64,000 bases of DNA from Paracoccus sp. R12_2 (GCF_017744015.1 NZ_JAGHRA010000002.1:62001-126000), one strand, 5' to 3'; counted from the stretch's first letter, positions 39,664 to 49,919 are shown. Numbers and translations are program-made. The notes: generated by a model from the sequence alone, not told the origin.

Positions 39664-41087
39664 ACGCCGCCACCAAACTGCCCGGAGAGCTTGGCCCGAT
39701 CCATTTCACCGGCATCGGCGGCATCGGCATGTCGGGCATCGCCGAGGTGCTGCTGACCTTGGGCTACCAGGTCCAGGGCAGCGACCTGAAACGCTCGAAG
39801 ATCACCGACCGGCTGGAAACCCTGGGCGCGACCGTGTTCGAGGGGCAGCGCGCCGAGAATATCGGCGAGGCTGGCGTGGTGGTCATCTCGACCGCCATCA
39901 AGAAGGGCAATCCCGAACTGGAAGAGGCGCGCCGCCGCGGCCTTCCGGTCGTCCGCCGGGCCGAGATGCTGGCCGAGCTGATGCGCATGAAATCCAATAT
40001 CTGCGTCGCCGGCACCCACGGCAAGACGACGACCACCACCATGGTCGCCACGCTTCTGGACGCCGGCAACCTGGACGCCACCGTCATCAATGGCGGCGTC
40101 ATCCACGCCTATGGTAGCAACGCGCGCGCGGGCGAGGGCGAATGGATGGTGGTCGAGGCCGACGAAAGCGACGGCAGCTTCAACCGCCTGCCGACCGACA
40201 TCGCCATCATCACCAATATCGACCCCGAACACATGGAACACTGGGGCGATTTCGACGCGCTGCGGCAGGGTTTCTACGATTTCGCAAGCTCGATCCCCTT
40301 CTACGGCCTCGCCGTCTGCTGCACCGACCACCCCGAGGTGCAGTCGCTGGTCGGCCGGCTGACCGAACGCCGCGTCGTGACCTTCGGCTTCAACGCCCAG
40401 GCCGATATCCGCGCCATGAATCTGCGCTATGAAAAGGGCATCGCCCATTTCGACATCGCGCTGCAGGGCGAACGCGCCAAGGACAGCGCGCAGGTCGAGA
40501 TAATCGAGGGATGCACCCTGCCGATGCCCGGCGATCATAACGTCTCGAACTGCCTTGCCGCCGTCGCCGTCGCCCGCCATCTGGGCATGAAGAAGGCCGA
40601 GATCCGCGAGGCGCTGGCCAAGTTCGGCGGCGTCGGGCGCCGCTTCACCCGCGTGGGCGAGGTCGATGGCGTCACCATCATCGACGATTACGGCCATCAC
40701 CCGGTGGAAATCGCCGCCGTGCTCAAGGCCGCGCGCCAGGCGACCGAGGGCAGGGTGATCGCCGTCCACCAGCCGCACCGCTATTCGCGCCTGTCCAGCC
40801 TGTTCGACGATTTCTGCACCTGCTTCAACGAGGCGGACGTGGTCGCCATCGCCGATGTCTATGCGGCGGGCGAGGATCCGATCCCCGGCGCCTCGCGCGA
40901 CGATCTGGTGGCCGGGCTGATCGCCCATGGCCACCGCCACGCCCGCGCGATCCTCAGCGAAGACGACCTGGAACGGCTGGTCCGCGAACAGGCGCGGCCC
41001 GGCGACATGGTGGTGTGCCTGGGCGCCGGCACCATCTCGGCCTGGGCCAACGCGCTGCCCGCGCGGCTGCAAGGCAAGGCCGCGTGA
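39660..41087 (+). CDS. murC: UDP-N-acetylmuramate--L-alanine ligase
   Basis: MurC adds the first amino acid of the peptidoglycan stem. The 475-residue ligase has the N-terminal UDP-binding [18 protein letters not shown], the ATP loop [15 protein letters not shown], and the C-terminal [15 protein letters not shown] and [16 protein letters not shown]. Start and stop overlap murG and the DUF2484 gene, so the block from ftsW through DUF2484 is one operon. Confidence 0.95.
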   Translation: MNAATKLPGELGPIHFTGIGGIGMSGIAEVLLTLGYQVQGSDLKRSKITDRLETLGATVFEGQRAENIGEAGVVVISTAIKKGNPELEEARRRGLPVVRRAEMLAELMRMKSNICVAGTHGKTTTTTMVATLLDAGNLDATVINGGVIHAYGSNARAGEGEWMVVEADESDGSFNRLPTDIAIITNIDPEHMEHWGDFDALRQGFYDFASSIPFYGLAVCCTDHPEVQSLVGRLTERRVVTFGFNAQADIRAMNLRYEKGIAHFDIALQGERAKDSAQVEIIEGCTLPMPGDHNVSNCLAAVAVARHLGMKKAEIREALAKFGGVGRRFTRVGEVDGVTIIDDYGHHPVEIAAVLKAARQATEGRVIAVHQPHRYSRLSSLFDDFCTCFNEADVVAIADVYAAGEDPIPGASRDDLVAGLIAHGHRHARAILSEDDLERLVREQARPGDMVVCLGAGTISAWANALPARLQGKAA

Positions 41088-41341
41088 CCGGGCTGCATCT
41101 TGCCACCTTTGCCGTCGCGGCGGTCTGGCTGCTGCTGGCCTGCCTGCTGCCGTGGCTGCGCGCCCATCATCGCCCGCGCGCCTTCTGGGCGCTGGTCGGC
41201 ACGGGCGTGCCGGTGCTGGGCTGGCTGACCCTGAACTGGGGGCCGATCCTGGGCGTCGCGGGCTTTGCGCTTGGCCTTGCCGCGCTGTTCTGGCCACCCC
41301 GCCGCCATCCCCGCGACCCGATGCTGCCGCCGCTGGACTGA
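41084..41341 (+). CDS. DUF2484 small membrane protein
   Basis: The 85-residue protein has two or three membrane helices ([17 protein letters not shown] and the C-terminal [13 protein letters not shown]). It corresponds to the DUF2484 family that lies between murC and murB in Rhodobacteraceae. It starts at GTG 41084, overlapping the murC stop (GTGA), so it is cotranslated. The function is unknown; a membrane accessory of peptidoglycan synthesis is a guess from position only. Confidence 0.75.
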   Translation: MTGLHLATFAVAAVWLLLACLLPWLRAHHRPRAFWALVGTGVPVLGWLTLNWGPILGVAGFALGLAALFWPPRRHPRDPMLPPLD

Positions 41342-41363
41342 AACGGTTCTCTGGGGCCTGCGT

Positions 41364-42203
41364 TCAGAATGTCGGGTAATAGCGTCCGTTTCTGGTGGTA
41401 AGCACCTGTCGCTTGACCATTTCCTCAAGCACCGCTTCGAAATCCGTAAACCATTCTTTCTTGTCGCCGCGCCACGCATCAGGCTTGATGGCGCGCGATT
41501 TGCCCAGTGGATAGACATAGCTGCAGTCCGGCGTATTGCTGATCGCATTGGCCAGCCCGTCCTTGGTCGGAAAACGATGCGCGACCGCGCGGTCCAAGTC
41601 CTTTTCCCTGTAGGCATCATGGTTCACGATTTCCGGGCTTAGCACCGCTTGCCGGATGCAGAGAACCTCGTAGATGCAGACTTCGCGTGGATCCCGAAGC
41701 TTCTCATATGCGCCAAGGATAGTCTTCAGAAAGTTGGAATAGAACCCCGCTCCGGCCAACGCACCCAACCCGAGAAGATGTCCCAGTTGGGGATCGGTCG
41801 CGATCGCCAGCTTCAGGCTACTGGCAACGGCGACCAGCGGCGCGATGCTTCCTTTCAGAGTGGGTTTTATCTTCAAGATGCGGCCTCGTCCGAGGCGCAT
41901 TTCCAAACGCTCGGCATGGCGTGGATCTTCGGATTTTCGATCCAGTTCAAAAAAGTGATACTCGGGATTGTCGTCGATCAACACCGCACGCAGATTTGCC
42001 TGCAGCAATCGCATGTCGCGCTGAATATGACCATCATCAGGGTAACCTGCGCTGACGAAACGCAAGAAATCCTGATCCGCGTCTGCGAAGGCAGTCTCGA
42101 TCTCAGTCCGGATATCGCCTTCGTAGGTCCAACCCTCCTTCTCGATCAAAACTCGCGCCTGCTGCGGCGACAATGTTTCGTCTTCATGATCGAACGGCCC
42201 CAT
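41364..42203 (-). CDS. Unknown protein inserted between the murC and murB blocks
   Basis: I do not recognise this 279-residue protein. It lies on the opposite strand to the division cluster and has clearly lower GC than its neighbours. The N-terminal 90 residues are acidic and helical. A central stretch (GSIAPLVAVASSLKLAI to LLGLGALAGAGFYSNFL) is the only hydrophobic part and could hold one or two membrane helices. The C-terminal third is charged, with aromatic residues (RGDKKEWFTDFEAVLEEMV). The start is ATG 42203, which has GGAAGGA at proper spacing. A GTG two codons earlier is too close to that site. It interrupts an otherwise conserved gene order, which suggests acquisition. Confidence 0.72.
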   Translation of the reverse strand: MGPFDHEDETLSPQQARVLIEKEGWTYEGDIRTEIETAFADADQDFLRFVSAGYPDDGHIQRDMRLLQANLRAVLIDDNPEYHFFELDRKSEDPRHAERLEMRLGRGRILKIKPTLKGSIAPLVAVASSLKLAIATDPQLGHLLGLGALAGAGFYSNFLKTILGAYEKLRDPREVCIYEVLCIRQAVLSPEIVNHDAYREKDLDRAVAHRFPTKDGLANAISNTPDCSYVYPLGKSRAIKPDAWRGDKKEWFTDFEAVLEEMVKRQVLTTRNGRYYPTF

Positions 42204-42359
42204 GTCCACGTCCTTCCCATGCTTATCGTCTGCTCGTGAGAAACTCCCCGCGTCTAGACAATGAACTGTGCTGTTTGGAAATCAACGCCTAAAGGACCCT
42301 CTTGCGTATCTCGCGCGCGGGAATGGAAATTTGATCTGCGCGGAAGCTCTCTCCAGTCC

Positions 42360-42375
42360 CTAACGATTCCTTAAC
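42360..42375. promoter_or_regulatory. CtrA-like box upstream of murB
   Basis: CTAA-N7-TTAAC differs at one position from the CtrA core TTAA-N7-TTAA. It lies 202 bases ahead of murB. The idea that CtrA binds here is an inference supported by chpT being in the window. Confidence 0.4.
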
Positions 42376-42402
42376 GCCGGGCTCGCAAGCTGTGTACGCC
42401 CT

Positions 42403-42517
42403 GTGCACGGGCTGTGCCGCCCCGGTGCACGGCCTGTGCGGCCGAAATCCCTGCATTTGCTGGCCCTGCCGCCATCGGGGCGCGCGTCGCGGTATCACGC
42501 AACGCACGGCCTGTTGC
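42403..42517 (+). repeat. Iterated GCACGGcCTGTGC element
   Basis: GTGCACGGGCTGTGC at 42403-42417 and GTGCACGGCCTGTGC at 42425-42439 are almost identical and 22 bp apart. A shorter copy, GCACGGCCTGTTGC, lies at 42504-42517. The spacing of two helical turns could suit cooperative protein binding. Confidence 0.6.
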
Positions 42518-42576
42518 GCGGCCCGTGCAACAGTCGCGATGTTGACGCCTCGCGCGGCTCTGGCTACCAGCATCGG

Positions 42577-43521
42577 ATGACCTTCGATCTTCCCACCCCC
42601 CGCGGCATGCTGACCCCGAACCGGCCCCTCGACAGCCTGACCTGGCTGCGCGTCGGAGGCCCCGCCGACTGGCTGTTCCAGCCCGCCGATCCGCAGGATC
42701 TGGCCGAATTCCTGGCCGCGCTGGACCCCGCCGTGCCGGTCTTTCCCATGGGCGTCGGCAGCAACCTGATCGTCCGTGACGGCGGCATCCGCGGTGTGGT
42801 GGTCCGTCTGGGGCGCGGCTTCAACGGCATTGAAATCGCTGACGAAACCGTGACAGCCGGGGCAGCGGCGCTGGATGCCCATGTCGCCCGCCGCGCCGCC
42901 GATGCGGGGCTGGACCTGACCTTCCTGCGCACCATTCCCGGCAGTATCGGCGGTGCCGTGCGGATGAATGCGGGCTGCTATGGCAGCTATGTCGCCGATC
43001 ATCTGACCCTGGCCCGCGCCGTCACCCGCGGCGGTCGCCAGATCACCCTGACACCGCAGGATCTGAACTTCGCCTATCGTCACGCGGACCTGCCGCCGGG
43101 CGCGATCATCACCGAAGCGGTGTTCCGCGCCGCATCGGGCGACCCTGACGCGCTGCACGACAGGATGGCGCGGCAACTGGCCAGGCGCGACGAGACCCAG
43201 CCGACCAAGGACCGCAGCGCCGGCTCGACCTTCCGCAACCCGGCAGGCTTCAGCTCGACCGGCCGCGACGACGACAGCCACGACCTGAAGGCTTGGACGC
43301 TGATCGACCGCGCGGGCCTGCGCGGTCACAGCTGGGGCGGCGCGCAGATGTCTGAAAAACATCCGAATTTCCTGCTGAACACGGGTGGCGCGACCGCCGC
43401 TGAGCTGGAGGCATTGGGCGAGCTGGTGCGCCGGCGCGTGCTGGAGGACAGCGGTCACGACCTGCGATGGGAGGTCATCCGCATCGGCGACCCGCTGCCA
43501 GACGGCGACGACCCGCGCTAG
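42577..43521 (+). CDS. murB: UDP-N-acetylenolpyruvoylglucosamine reductase
   Basis: MurB reduces the enolpyruvyl group to lactate, making UDP-MurNAc, with FAD and NADPH. The 314-residue protein has the FAD motif [16 protein letters not shown], the conserved [18 protein letters not shown], and the active-site AGSTFRNP and [14 protein letters not shown]. The ATG at 42577 is preferred over the long open frame upstream because family members begin about here. It restarts the division cluster after the inserted gene and needs its own promoter, probably in the 373-base leader. Confidence 0.93.
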   Translation: MTFDLPTPRGMLTPNRPLDSLTWLRVGGPADWLFQPADPQDLAEFLAALDPAVPVFPMGVGSNLIVRDGGIRGVVVRLGRGFNGIEIADETVTAGAAALDAHVARRAADAGLDLTFLRTIPGSIGGAVRMNAGCYGSYVADHLTLARAVTRGGRQITLTPQDLNFAYRHADLPPGAIITEAVFRAASGDPDALHDRMARQLARRDETQPTKDRSAGSTFRNPAGFSSTGRDDDSHDLKAWTLIDRAGLRGHSWGGAQMSEKHPNFLLNTGGATAAELEALGELVRRRVLEDSGHDLRWEVIRIGDPLPDGDDPR

Positions 43522-43536
43522 GGCCAACATTCTGCG

Positions 43537-43569
43537 CGGAAACGCAAAAATGTCCTTTTGCGATTTCCG
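43537..43569. terminator. Hairpin after murB
   Basis: CGGAAACGCAAAA and TTTTGCGATTTCCG pair with one bulged base around a six-base loop, 15 bases after the murB stop. The A-rich and T-rich ends could make it work in either direction. Confidence 0.4.
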
Positions 43570-43637
43570 CTTTGCGGCTATCCTGCCGGAGCAGGGCGCA
43601 GGATCGGGAACAATCCGGCCGCGTCTCAACCAATCCA

Positions 43638-43654
43638 GCCCGGAAAAACCGGGC
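43638..43654 (+). promoter_or_regulatory. Small hairpin just ahead of the ddl ribosome site
   Basis: GCCCGG and CCGGGC form a 6-bp stem over an AAAAA loop, ending 15 bases before the GTG start of ddl. It could modulate translation of ddl, though a stem this short may be fortuitous. Confidence 0.35.
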
Positions 43655-43669
43655 GAATGAGGCGAAAAC

Positions 43670-44605
43670 GTGACGGGCAGGTCGAGCAGGACAGCCCATA
43701 CCGTAGCCGTTCTGATGGGTGGCCCCTCGGCCGAGCGCGAGGTGTCGTTGTCATCGGGGCGCGAATGCGCCGCGGCGCTGCGGGTGGCGGGCTATGACGT
43801 GATCGAGGTCGAACTGGGGCCGGATCTGGGCAGCGATGTCGCTGCGCGGCTGGCCCGGATTGCGCCCGATGTCGTCTTCAACGCATTGCATGGCCGCTGG
43901 GGCGAGGATGGCTGCGTGCAGGGCATCCTTGAATGGATGGGCCTGCCCTATACGCATTCCGGTGTCCTGGCTTCTGCCATGGCGATGGACAAGACCGTGG
44001 CCAAGCAGGCGTTTCGCGATGCTGGACTGCCGGTCGTGGAAAGCGTGATCGCGGACGCGGCCGAGGTTCGGACGCGGCATGTGCTGTCTCCGCCCTATGT
44101 GGTCAAACCCAACGACGAAGGCTCCAGCGTCGGGGTCTATATCGTGCACGAGGCGGCGAACGGTCCGCCGCAACTTGCCGACACGATGCCGGCGCGGGTC
44201 ATGGTCGAGACCTATGCCCCCGGACGCGAGCTGACGACCACGGTTCTGGGCGATCGCGCACTTGGGGTGACAGAGATCATCACCGAGGGCTGGTACGATT
44301 ATGACGCCAAATACAAGGCGGGCGGATCGCGCCACGTCATCCCCGCTGCCGTTCCCGCCGAGATTGCCGAAGCCTGTCTGGATTATGCCGTCCGCGCGCA
44401 CGCGGCGCTTGGCTGCCGTGGCCTGACCCGAACCGATTTCCGTTGGGACGAGGCGCGCGGCGTTGCCGGTCTGATCCTGCTGGAGGTGAATACGCAGCCG
44501 GGCATGACCCCGACCTCACTGGCGCCCGAGCAGGCAGCCCATGCCGGTATGGACTTCCCCGCGCTGATGCGCTGGATGGTGGAGGATGCGCTGTGCCGGA
44601 CGTGA
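43670..44605 (+). CDS. ddl: D-alanine--D-alanine ligase
   Basis: Ddl joins two D-alanines for the peptidoglycan stem using ATP. The 311-residue ATP-grasp protein has the N-terminal [20 protein letters not shown], the substrate motif [31 protein letters not shown], and the metal-binding [17 protein letters not shown]. The start is GTG 43670 with a GAGG box about eight bases upstream. Its 3' end overlaps ftsQ by 13 bases. Confidence 0.94.
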   Translation: MTGRSSRTAHTVAVLMGGPSAEREVSLSSGRECAAALRVAGYDVIEVELGPDLGSDVAARLARIAPDVVFNALHGRWGEDGCVQGILEWMGLPYTHSGVLASAMAMDKTVAKQAFRDAGLPVVESVIADAAEVRTRHVLSPPYVVKPNDEGSSVGVYIVHEAANGPPQLADTMPARVMVETYAPGRELTTTVLGDRALGVTEIITEGWYDYDAKYKAGGSRHVIPAAVPAEIAEACLDYAVRAHAALGCRGLTRTDFRWDEARGVAGLILLEVNTQPGMTPTSLAPEQAAHAGMDFPALMRWMVEDALCRT

Positions 44606-45543
44606 TCGATCATCGTCCCCGGCAGCGCGCCGATGCGCCGCCGTCGCCCCGCGTCAAGCGCGATCCGGCGCCGTCGCGGCTGAAATATCGGCTGGAACGG
44701 ATGTGGCTGACGCCGCTGTATCGGCGCCTGCTTCGTGTCGGTGTGCCGGCCTTCCTGATCGCGATGACCGTAGGGCTTTGGCTGTCCGATGAGGATCGCC
44801 GTGCCACCTTGACCGGGGGCGTCACCGCACTGATCGACAAGGTTCAAAGCCGCGAGGAATTTCAGGTCCGGATGATGACGGTCGAAGGCGCATCGCCAGT
44901 CGTGGACAAGGCGTTGCGGGCGATGCTGCCGGTCGATCTGCCGGCGTCCAGCTTTGACATCGACCTTCCGGCGCTGCGGTTTCAGGTGATGCAGCTTGAC
45001 GCCATTGAATCGATCGATCTGCGGATCAAGCCGGGCGGCATCCTGTCGGCGGTGGTCACCGAACGCGAACCCGCGCTGTTGTGGCGCCATGCGCGCGGCA
45101 TCGAGATCCTCGACGAGGGCGGACATCGGGTTGCGGGCGTCACCTCGCGCGAGGTCCGTCCCGATCTTCCGCTGATCGCAGGCGATGGTGCGGATCTGGC
45201 AAGTGCCGAGGCGTTGGAGTTGATCGACGCGGCGGGGCCGATCCTGCCGCGACTGCGGGGCTTGGTGCGCCGCGGCGAGCGGCGCTGGGACGTTGTGCTG
45301 AATCACGGCCAGCGGATCATGTTGCCCGAAGAGGGTGCCGTGATCGCGCTGGAAGCGGCGATCGCGCTGGACCGGGCCCAGGACATGCTGGGGCGCGATG
45401 TCACGACCGTCGATCTGCGCGATCCCTCGCGACCTGTTCTGCGCTTGGGCGTCGACGCGCGCAACACCATCCGTCAGGCACGCGGCAAGCCGTTGCTGGG
45501 ACCGGACGGCAATATTCTTGAAGACGACAAGAAGGGGGGCTGA
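44593..45543 (+). CDS. ftsQ: Cell division protein FtsQ
   Basis: FtsQ is a single-pass membrane protein that links early and late division proteins. The 316-residue protein has a basic cytoplasmic tail of about 50 residues, one membrane helix ([16 protein letters not shown]), and a periplasmic POTRA-like domain that begins [11 protein letters not shown], followed by the FtsQ domain. It starts at GTG 44593 inside the end of ddl, with GGAGG upstream. ftsA begins six bases after its stop, so ddl, ftsQ and ftsA are coupled. Confidence 0.92.
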   Translation: MPDVIDHRPRQRADAPPSPRVKRDPAPSRLKYRLERMWLTPLYRRLLRVGVPAFLIAMTVGLWLSDEDRRATLTGGVTALIDKVQSREEFQVRMMTVEGASPVVDKALRAMLPVDLPASSFDIDLPALRFQVMQLDAIESIDLRIKPGGILSAVVTEREPALLWRHARGIEILDEGGHRVAGVTSREVRPDLPLIAGDGADLASAEALELIDAAGPILPRLRGLVRRGERRWDVVLNHGQRIMLPEEGAVIALEAAIALDRAQDMLGRDVTTVDLRDPSRPVLRLGVDARNTIRQARGKPLLGPDGNILEDDKKGG

Positions 45544-45549
45544 GACCAG

Positions 45550-46884
45550 ATGGCGGAATTGTATCAGACGCAGCGGGCAATGCGGAACATGCGCCGCGCC
45601 GCCCTGCAACGCGGGGTGATCGGCATCCTTGATATCGGAACCTCGAAGATTGCGTGCCTGGTCCTGAAATTCGATGGCACCGGCACGTTCCGCGAGACCG
45701 ACGGCGTCGGCCCGATGGCGGGTCAGGCGAATTTCCGGGTAATCGGTGCGGCATCGACCCGGTCGCGCGGCATGCGGCGTGGCGAGATCGAGACCATGGC
45801 CGAAACGGAACGCGCGATCCGGACGGTCGTGACCGCCGCCCAGAAACTTGCGGGCGTGCGCGTCGATCACGTCATTGCCTGCCTGTCGGGCGGTCGGCCG
45901 GCCTCTTACGGCTTGGCGGGTGAGATCGTGCTGGAATCCGGCAAGGTCGGCGAACACGATGTCGCGTCGGTGCTGGCGGCATGTGATGCGCCGGATTTCG
46001 GGCGCGGTCGCGAAGTGCTGCACGCGCAGCCGGTCAATTTCGCAGTTGATAACCGCAGCGGCCTGGCCGATCCGCGGGACCATGTGGGCAACAAGCTGGC
46101 CTGCGACATGCATGTGCTGACGGTGGACGGCGACATGTTGGGTAACCTGGTCCAGTGCATCCGGCGCTGCGACCTAGAACTTGCGGGTATCGCGTCGGCA
46201 TCATACGCCTCGGCTCGGGCCAGCCTTGTCGAGGATGAACAGGAACTGGGCGCCGCCTGTATCGACTTCGGCGGCGGCGGCACATCCGTTTCGATTTTTG
46301 TCAAGAAACACATGATCTTCTCGGATCATGTTCAGATTGGCGGCGCGCTGGTGACGCAGGATATCGCGCAAGGGCTGCGGGTTCCGTTGCCGATGGCCGA
46401 ACGGCTGAAGACTCTGAACGGCGGGGTCGAGGCAACCGGGCGCGATGACCGGGACATGATCGAGGTCGGCGGCGAAACCGGTGACTGGGAGGCGGATCGT
46501 CGGCTGGTCAGCCGCGCCGACGTCATCGGTGTGATGCGGCCCCGGATCGAGGAAATTCTAGAGAATGTGCGGCAAGTCCTTGATGCCGCGGGATTTGATT
46601 TCATGCCCAGTCAGCAGATCGTGTTGACGGGCGGCGGCAGCCAGATTCCCGGGCTGGACGGGTTGGCGACACGGATCCTGGGTCCGAATATCCGCTGCGG
46701 CCGACCCTTGCGAATCGACGGGCTGGCGCATCAACTGACCGACCCTAGTTTTTCCAGCGCAGTAGGGCTGGCCTTGTTCGCGGCCCATCCGCAGGACGAA
46801 TGGTGGGATTTCGAAATGCCGGCCGAGGCGTATCCGGCCCGCAGCTTGCGTCGGGCCTATCGCTGGTTCCGCAACAACTGGTGA
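45550..46884 (+). CDS. ftsA: Cell division protein FtsA
   Basis: FtsA is the actin-like protein that anchors FtsZ to the membrane. The 444-residue protein has the phosphate loop GILDIGTSKIACLVLKF, the second nucleotide motif CIDFGGGGTSVSIFVKKHM, and QQIVLTGGGSQIPGLDGLA near the C-terminus. The final helix (LRRAYRWFRNNW) is the amphipathic membrane anchor. It is six bases from ftsQ and 222 bases before ftsZ, which probably has its own promoter in that gap. Confidence 0.94.
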   Translation: MAELYQTQRAMRNMRRAALQRGVIGILDIGTSKIACLVLKFDGTGTFRETDGVGPMAGQANFRVIGAASTRSRGMRRGEIETMAETERAIRTVVTAAQKLAGVRVDHVIACLSGGRPASYGLAGEIVLESGKVGEHDVASVLAACDAPDFGRGREVLHAQPVNFAVDNRSGLADPRDHVGNKLACDMHVLTVDGDMLGNLVQCIRRCDLELAGIASASYASARASLVEDEQELGAACIDFGGGGTSVSIFVKKHMIFSDHVQIGGALVTQDIAQGLRVPLPMAERLKTLNGGVEATGRDDRDMIEVGGETGDWEADRRLVSRADVIGVMRPRIEEILENVRQVLDAAGFDFMPSQQIVLTGGGSQIPGLDGLATRILGPNIRCGRPLRIDGLAHQLTDPSFSSAVGLALFAAHPQDEWWDFEMPAEAYPARSLRRAYRWFRNNW

Positions 46885-47106
46885 TTGCAGGAAAGTTTCG
46901 CTATGGGGTTGTCGCAGTGCGGCTACCATATTCAGGGTGCTTGGCAAGATACCGCCGATACGAACCGGCCGGAACGCCAGATTTTGCGGTGACGAACTGT
47001 TTTTCGGGTGACGCGCGGTATCCTAACCGCTACGATTGCAGTTAATTCGGGGGATTCGAACGGGCGGTCCACGTCCGCGGCGAACTAAGACAAACAGGCG
47101 GAAACC

Positions 47107-48744
47107 ATGAATCTCAATCTGATGATGAACGACGAAGAAGAGCTGAAGCCACGCATCACCGTATTCGGTGTCGGCGGCGCTGGTGGCAACGCGGTCAACA
47201 ACATGATCGAGAAGCAACTTGACGGGGTCGAGTTCGTGGTTGCCAACACCGACGCGCAGGCACTGGCGCAATCGCGCGCGACAAGTCGTGTGCAGATGGG
47301 GCCGAAAGTGACCGAAGGGCTGGGCGCAGGCGCCAAGCCGTCGATCGGTGCCAAGGCCGCCGAGGAAACGATCGAGGATATCGTCGATCACCTGATGGGC
47401 GCGCATATGTGCTTCATCACCGCCGGCATGGGCGGCGGCACCGGCACCGGCGCAGCCCCGATCATCGCGCAGGCCGCCCGCGAGATGGGCATCCTGACGG
47501 TTGGCGTCGTGACCAAGCCCTTCCAGTTCGAAGGCACCAAGCGGATGCGTCAGGCCGAAGAGGGCGTCGAAGCCCTGCAGAAGGTCGTGGACACGCTGAT
47601 CATCATTCCGAACCAAAACCTGTTCCGCCTGGCCAACGAGAAGACCACCTTCACCGAAGCCTTCGCGATGGCCGACGACGTGCTGTATCAGGGCGTCAAG
47701 GGCGTCACCGACCTGATGGTGCGCCCGGGCCTGATCAACCTCGACTTCGCTGACGTTCGCGCGGTAATGGACGAAATGGGCAAGGCCATGATGGGCACCG
47801 GCGAAGCGGCTGGCGACAACCGCGCGCAGGAAGCCGCCGAACGCGCCATCGCCAACCCGCTGCTGGACGAGATCAGCCTGAACGGCGCCAAGGGCGTGCT
47901 GATCAACATCACCGGCGGTTACGACATGACCCTGTTCGAACTGGACGAGGCCGCGAACGTGATCCGCGACAAGGTGGACAGCGACGCGAACATCATCGTC
48001 GGCTCGACGCTGGATCCAGATATGGAAGGCAATATCCGCGTTTCCGTCGTCGCGACCGGCATCGACGCCAGCGCTGTCGAGGAAGTTCCGGCCCCGCGCC
48101 GCAGCATGGCTGAGCCGCTGACCCAGACGCCGTCGGTTGCCCGCAAGGATGACGCGGCCGATGCCGCCGTCGCTGGCGACGACCTGCCGGTGCCACCGCG
48201 CCGCACCCCGGCCCCGGCCGCCGAAACGCGCCCTGCCGCGCCGGTCTCCGCGTCCCGGACTGAAGAGGACATGCCGAAGCCCGCGTATCAGCCGAAAGAG
48301 CCTGCGCGTGCGGCTGCGGTTCGGGTCGATGACGACATGCCCGATTTTGTCGCTCCGCGCGCGCCTGCCGGTGGACGCGGCCAACCCGCACCCGAGGTGA
48401 TGGATCGCCTGCGCCGCGCAGTCGAACATCATGGACAGGGTCGCGCACAGCAGCAGCCCGCTGAACGCGCCCCGCAGCAGGTCGCCGATGCTCAGCAGCG
48501 CAGCAGCCATGGTCAAAGCCGGATGAGCGGTCTTGGCCGGATGCTGGAGCGGATGGCCGGACACAATGAACAGGGCGGGCATGCTCCCTCGAAGCCGGGC
48601 GGTTCATCCATTGCCGAACGGGTCAGCGATCGCGTCGCCGCACGCGCACGCCAGCAGGAAACCGATTTCGACGATCTGGCCGATCCCGATCACGGCCAGG
48701 ACAATGTCGAGATCCCGGCTTTCCTGCGTCGTCAGGCGAATTGA
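47107..48744 (+). CDS. ftsZ: Cell division GTPase FtsZ
   Basis: FtsZ forms the tubulin-like ring that places the septum. The 545-residue protein has the GTP-binding loop [16 protein letters not shown] near residue 110, [14 protein letters not shown] at the start, and the T7 region. A very long Pro/Ala/Arg linker (about residues 320-530) leads to the conserved C-terminal peptide [11 protein letters not shown] that binds FtsA. Such linkers are typical of alphaproteobacteria. A strong terminator follows. Confidence 0.96.
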   Translation: MNLNLMMNDEEELKPRITVFGVGGAGGNAVNNMIEKQLDGVEFVVANTDAQALAQSRATSRVQMGPKVTEGLGAGAKPSIGAKAAEETIEDIVDHLMGAHMCFITAGMGGGTGTGAAPIIAQAAREMGILTVGVVTKPFQFEGTKRMRQAEEGVEALQKVVDTLIIIPNQNLFRLANEKTTFTEAFAMADDVLYQGVKGVTDLMVRPGLINLDFADVRAVMDEMGKAMMGTGEAAGDNRAQEAAERAIANPLLDEISLNGAKGVLINITGGYDMTLFELDEAANVIRDKVDSDANIIVGSTLDPDMEGNIRVSVVATGIDASAVEEVPAPRRSMAEPLTQTPSVARKDDAADAAVAGDDLPVPPRRTPAPAAETRPAAPVSASRTEEDMPKPAYQPKEPARAAAVRVDDDMPDFVAPRAPAGGRGQPAPEVMDRLRRAVEHHGQGRAQQQPAERAPQQVADAQQRSSHGQSRMSGLGRMLERMAGHNEQGGHAPSKPGGSSIAERVSDRVAARARQQETDFDDLADPDHGQDNVEIPAFLRRQAN

Positions 48745-48776
48745 GCCGATCACGAAACTGTCACGAAGACTGACCT

Positions 48777-48807
48777 AAAGGGCCGCCTCGCGCGGCCTTT
48801 TTCTTTT
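48777..48807 (+). terminator. Rho-independent terminator of ftsZ
   Basis: GGCCGC (48781-48786) and GCGGCC (48792-48797) close a five-base loop and are followed by TTTTTCTTTT. It lies 33 bases after the ftsZ stop and ends the division cluster transcript. Confidence 0.9.
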
Positions 48808-48885
48808 GTTTATCAGATAATTACGACAGCACCCGCCGGGGTTGCACCGGGTTCGCGTCTGAATGTTTCATGCCGTTACAATTCG

Positions 48886-48901
48886 TTAATTGAACGCTAA
48901 C
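48886..48901. promoter_or_regulatory. CtrA-like box upstream of lpxC
   Basis: TTAA-N7-CTAAC is one base from the CtrA core TTAA-N7-TTAA and lies 72 bases ahead of the lpxC start, within reach of its promoter. This is a motif match only. Confidence 0.45.
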
Positions 48902-48972
48902 GCCGCTGCGCCTAGCTGAAACTGTGCCGAAGCGATCAGGCTTTGGACAACGAATTCAAAAGCAGGCTCGTC

Positions 48973-49905
48973 ATGCAGGCAACGCTGAAAAAAATGGTGA
49001 CCTTCGCCGGTGTGGGACTGCATTCCGGCGCGCCCGCACGGCTGGACATCCACCCGGCGCCGGCAGATCACGGCATCGTCTTCCGCCGTGCCGATCTGGA
49101 TCCGGCGGTCGATATCGTGGCGCGTTGGGACAATGTGACGCCGTCAAAGCTTTGCACGCTGCTGGACAACGGGGCAGGTGTGACCCTGTCGACCGTCGAA
49201 CATGTGATGGCGGCACTGGCCGGCACCGGCATTCATAACGCGCTGATCGTCGTGGACGGACCCGAGATCCCGATCCTGGACGGTTCGGCAGCGCCGTTCG
49301 TGCGCGGCATCCTGCGCGCCGGTATTGCGATGCAGTCGGCCCAGTTGCGGGCCATTCGCGTTCTGCGCCCTGTCGAGGTGCGCGAAGGGGCGGCGTTTGC
49401 CCGGCTTAGCCCGGCCGACCATCTAGAGATCGAGTTTCACATCGACTTCGTGGACGCGGCGATCGGGCGGCAGCAGAAAACGCTGGATATGGCAAACGGC
49501 GCGTTCCTGCGTGAGCTTGCCGACAGCCGCACCTTCTGCCGTCAGGCCGATGTCGATGCGATGCGCAAGAACGGACTTGCGCTGGGTGGCACCTATACAA
49601 ATGCGGTCGTCGTTGACGGCGCACAGGTTCTGTCGCCGGGCGGCCTGCGTCACACCGACGAAGCCGTGCGTCACAAGATGCTGGATGCGATGGGCGATCT
49701 GGCCTTGGCCGGGGCACCGCTTCTGGCGCGCTATACCGGCCATCGCGCCGGTCATGCGATGACGAACCGCCTGCTGCGGGCCCTGTTCGCCGATCCGACC
49801 GCATGGACGTGGGAGACCTGTTCGCCCGCGCTTGAGGATCGTCTGCCTGGTGCGGGCGTTGCCGCCTACAAGGAACTGGCAGGAATCGAGATGGCCGCGC
49901 TGTAA
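48973..49905 (+). CDS. lpxC: UDP-3-O-acyl-GlcNAc deacetylase LpxC
   Basis: LpxC catalyses the committed step of lipid A synthesis and is a zinc enzyme. The 310-residue protein begins with MQATLKKMVTFAGVGLHSG. The zinc histidines are in STVEHVMAALAGTG and in HKMLDAMGDLALAG, and the catalytic His is in HRAGHAMTNRLLR. An in-frame TTG 10 codons earlier is a less likely start. It has its own promoter region behind the ftsZ terminator and is followed by a small hairpin at 49904-49919. Confidence 0.95.
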   Translation: MQATLKKMVTFAGVGLHSGAPARLDIHPAPADHGIVFRRADLDPAVDIVARWDNVTPSKLCTLLDNGAGVTLSTVEHVMAALAGTGIHNALIVVDGPEIPILDGSAAPFVRGILRAGIAMQSAQLRAIRVLRPVEVREGAAFARLSPADHLEIEFHIDFVDAAIGRQQKTLDMANGAFLRELADSRTFCRQADVDAMRKNGLALGGTYTNAVVVDGAQVLSPGGLRHTDEAVRHKMLDAMGDLALAGAPLLARYTGHRAGHAMTNRLLRALFADPTAWTWETCSPALEDRLPGAGVAAYKELAGIEMAAL

Positions 49906-49919
49906 GGCGCGGCCGCCTT
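49904..49919 (+). terminator. Small hairpin at the end of lpxC
   Basis: AAGGCG-CGGC-CGCCTT begins at the lpxC stop codon. It is a short stem without a T-run and is weak evidence for a terminator. Confidence 0.35.

Larger units (their letters stand above)
42204..42576. other. Leader of murB with iterated 15-mers
   Basis: This 373-base gap follows the inserted gene and leads to murB. It contains a CtrA-like box at 42360-42375 and the iterated GC element listed separately. A short frame at 42392-42580 encodes a Cys-rich peptide, but it overlaps the murB start and I take it as chance. Confidence 0.5.

Noticed and set aside
42392..42580. 62-residue Cys-rich frame ahead of murB
   Set aside because: Its Cys content comes from the repeated TGTGC element, it overlaps the murB start, and it has no good ribosome site.
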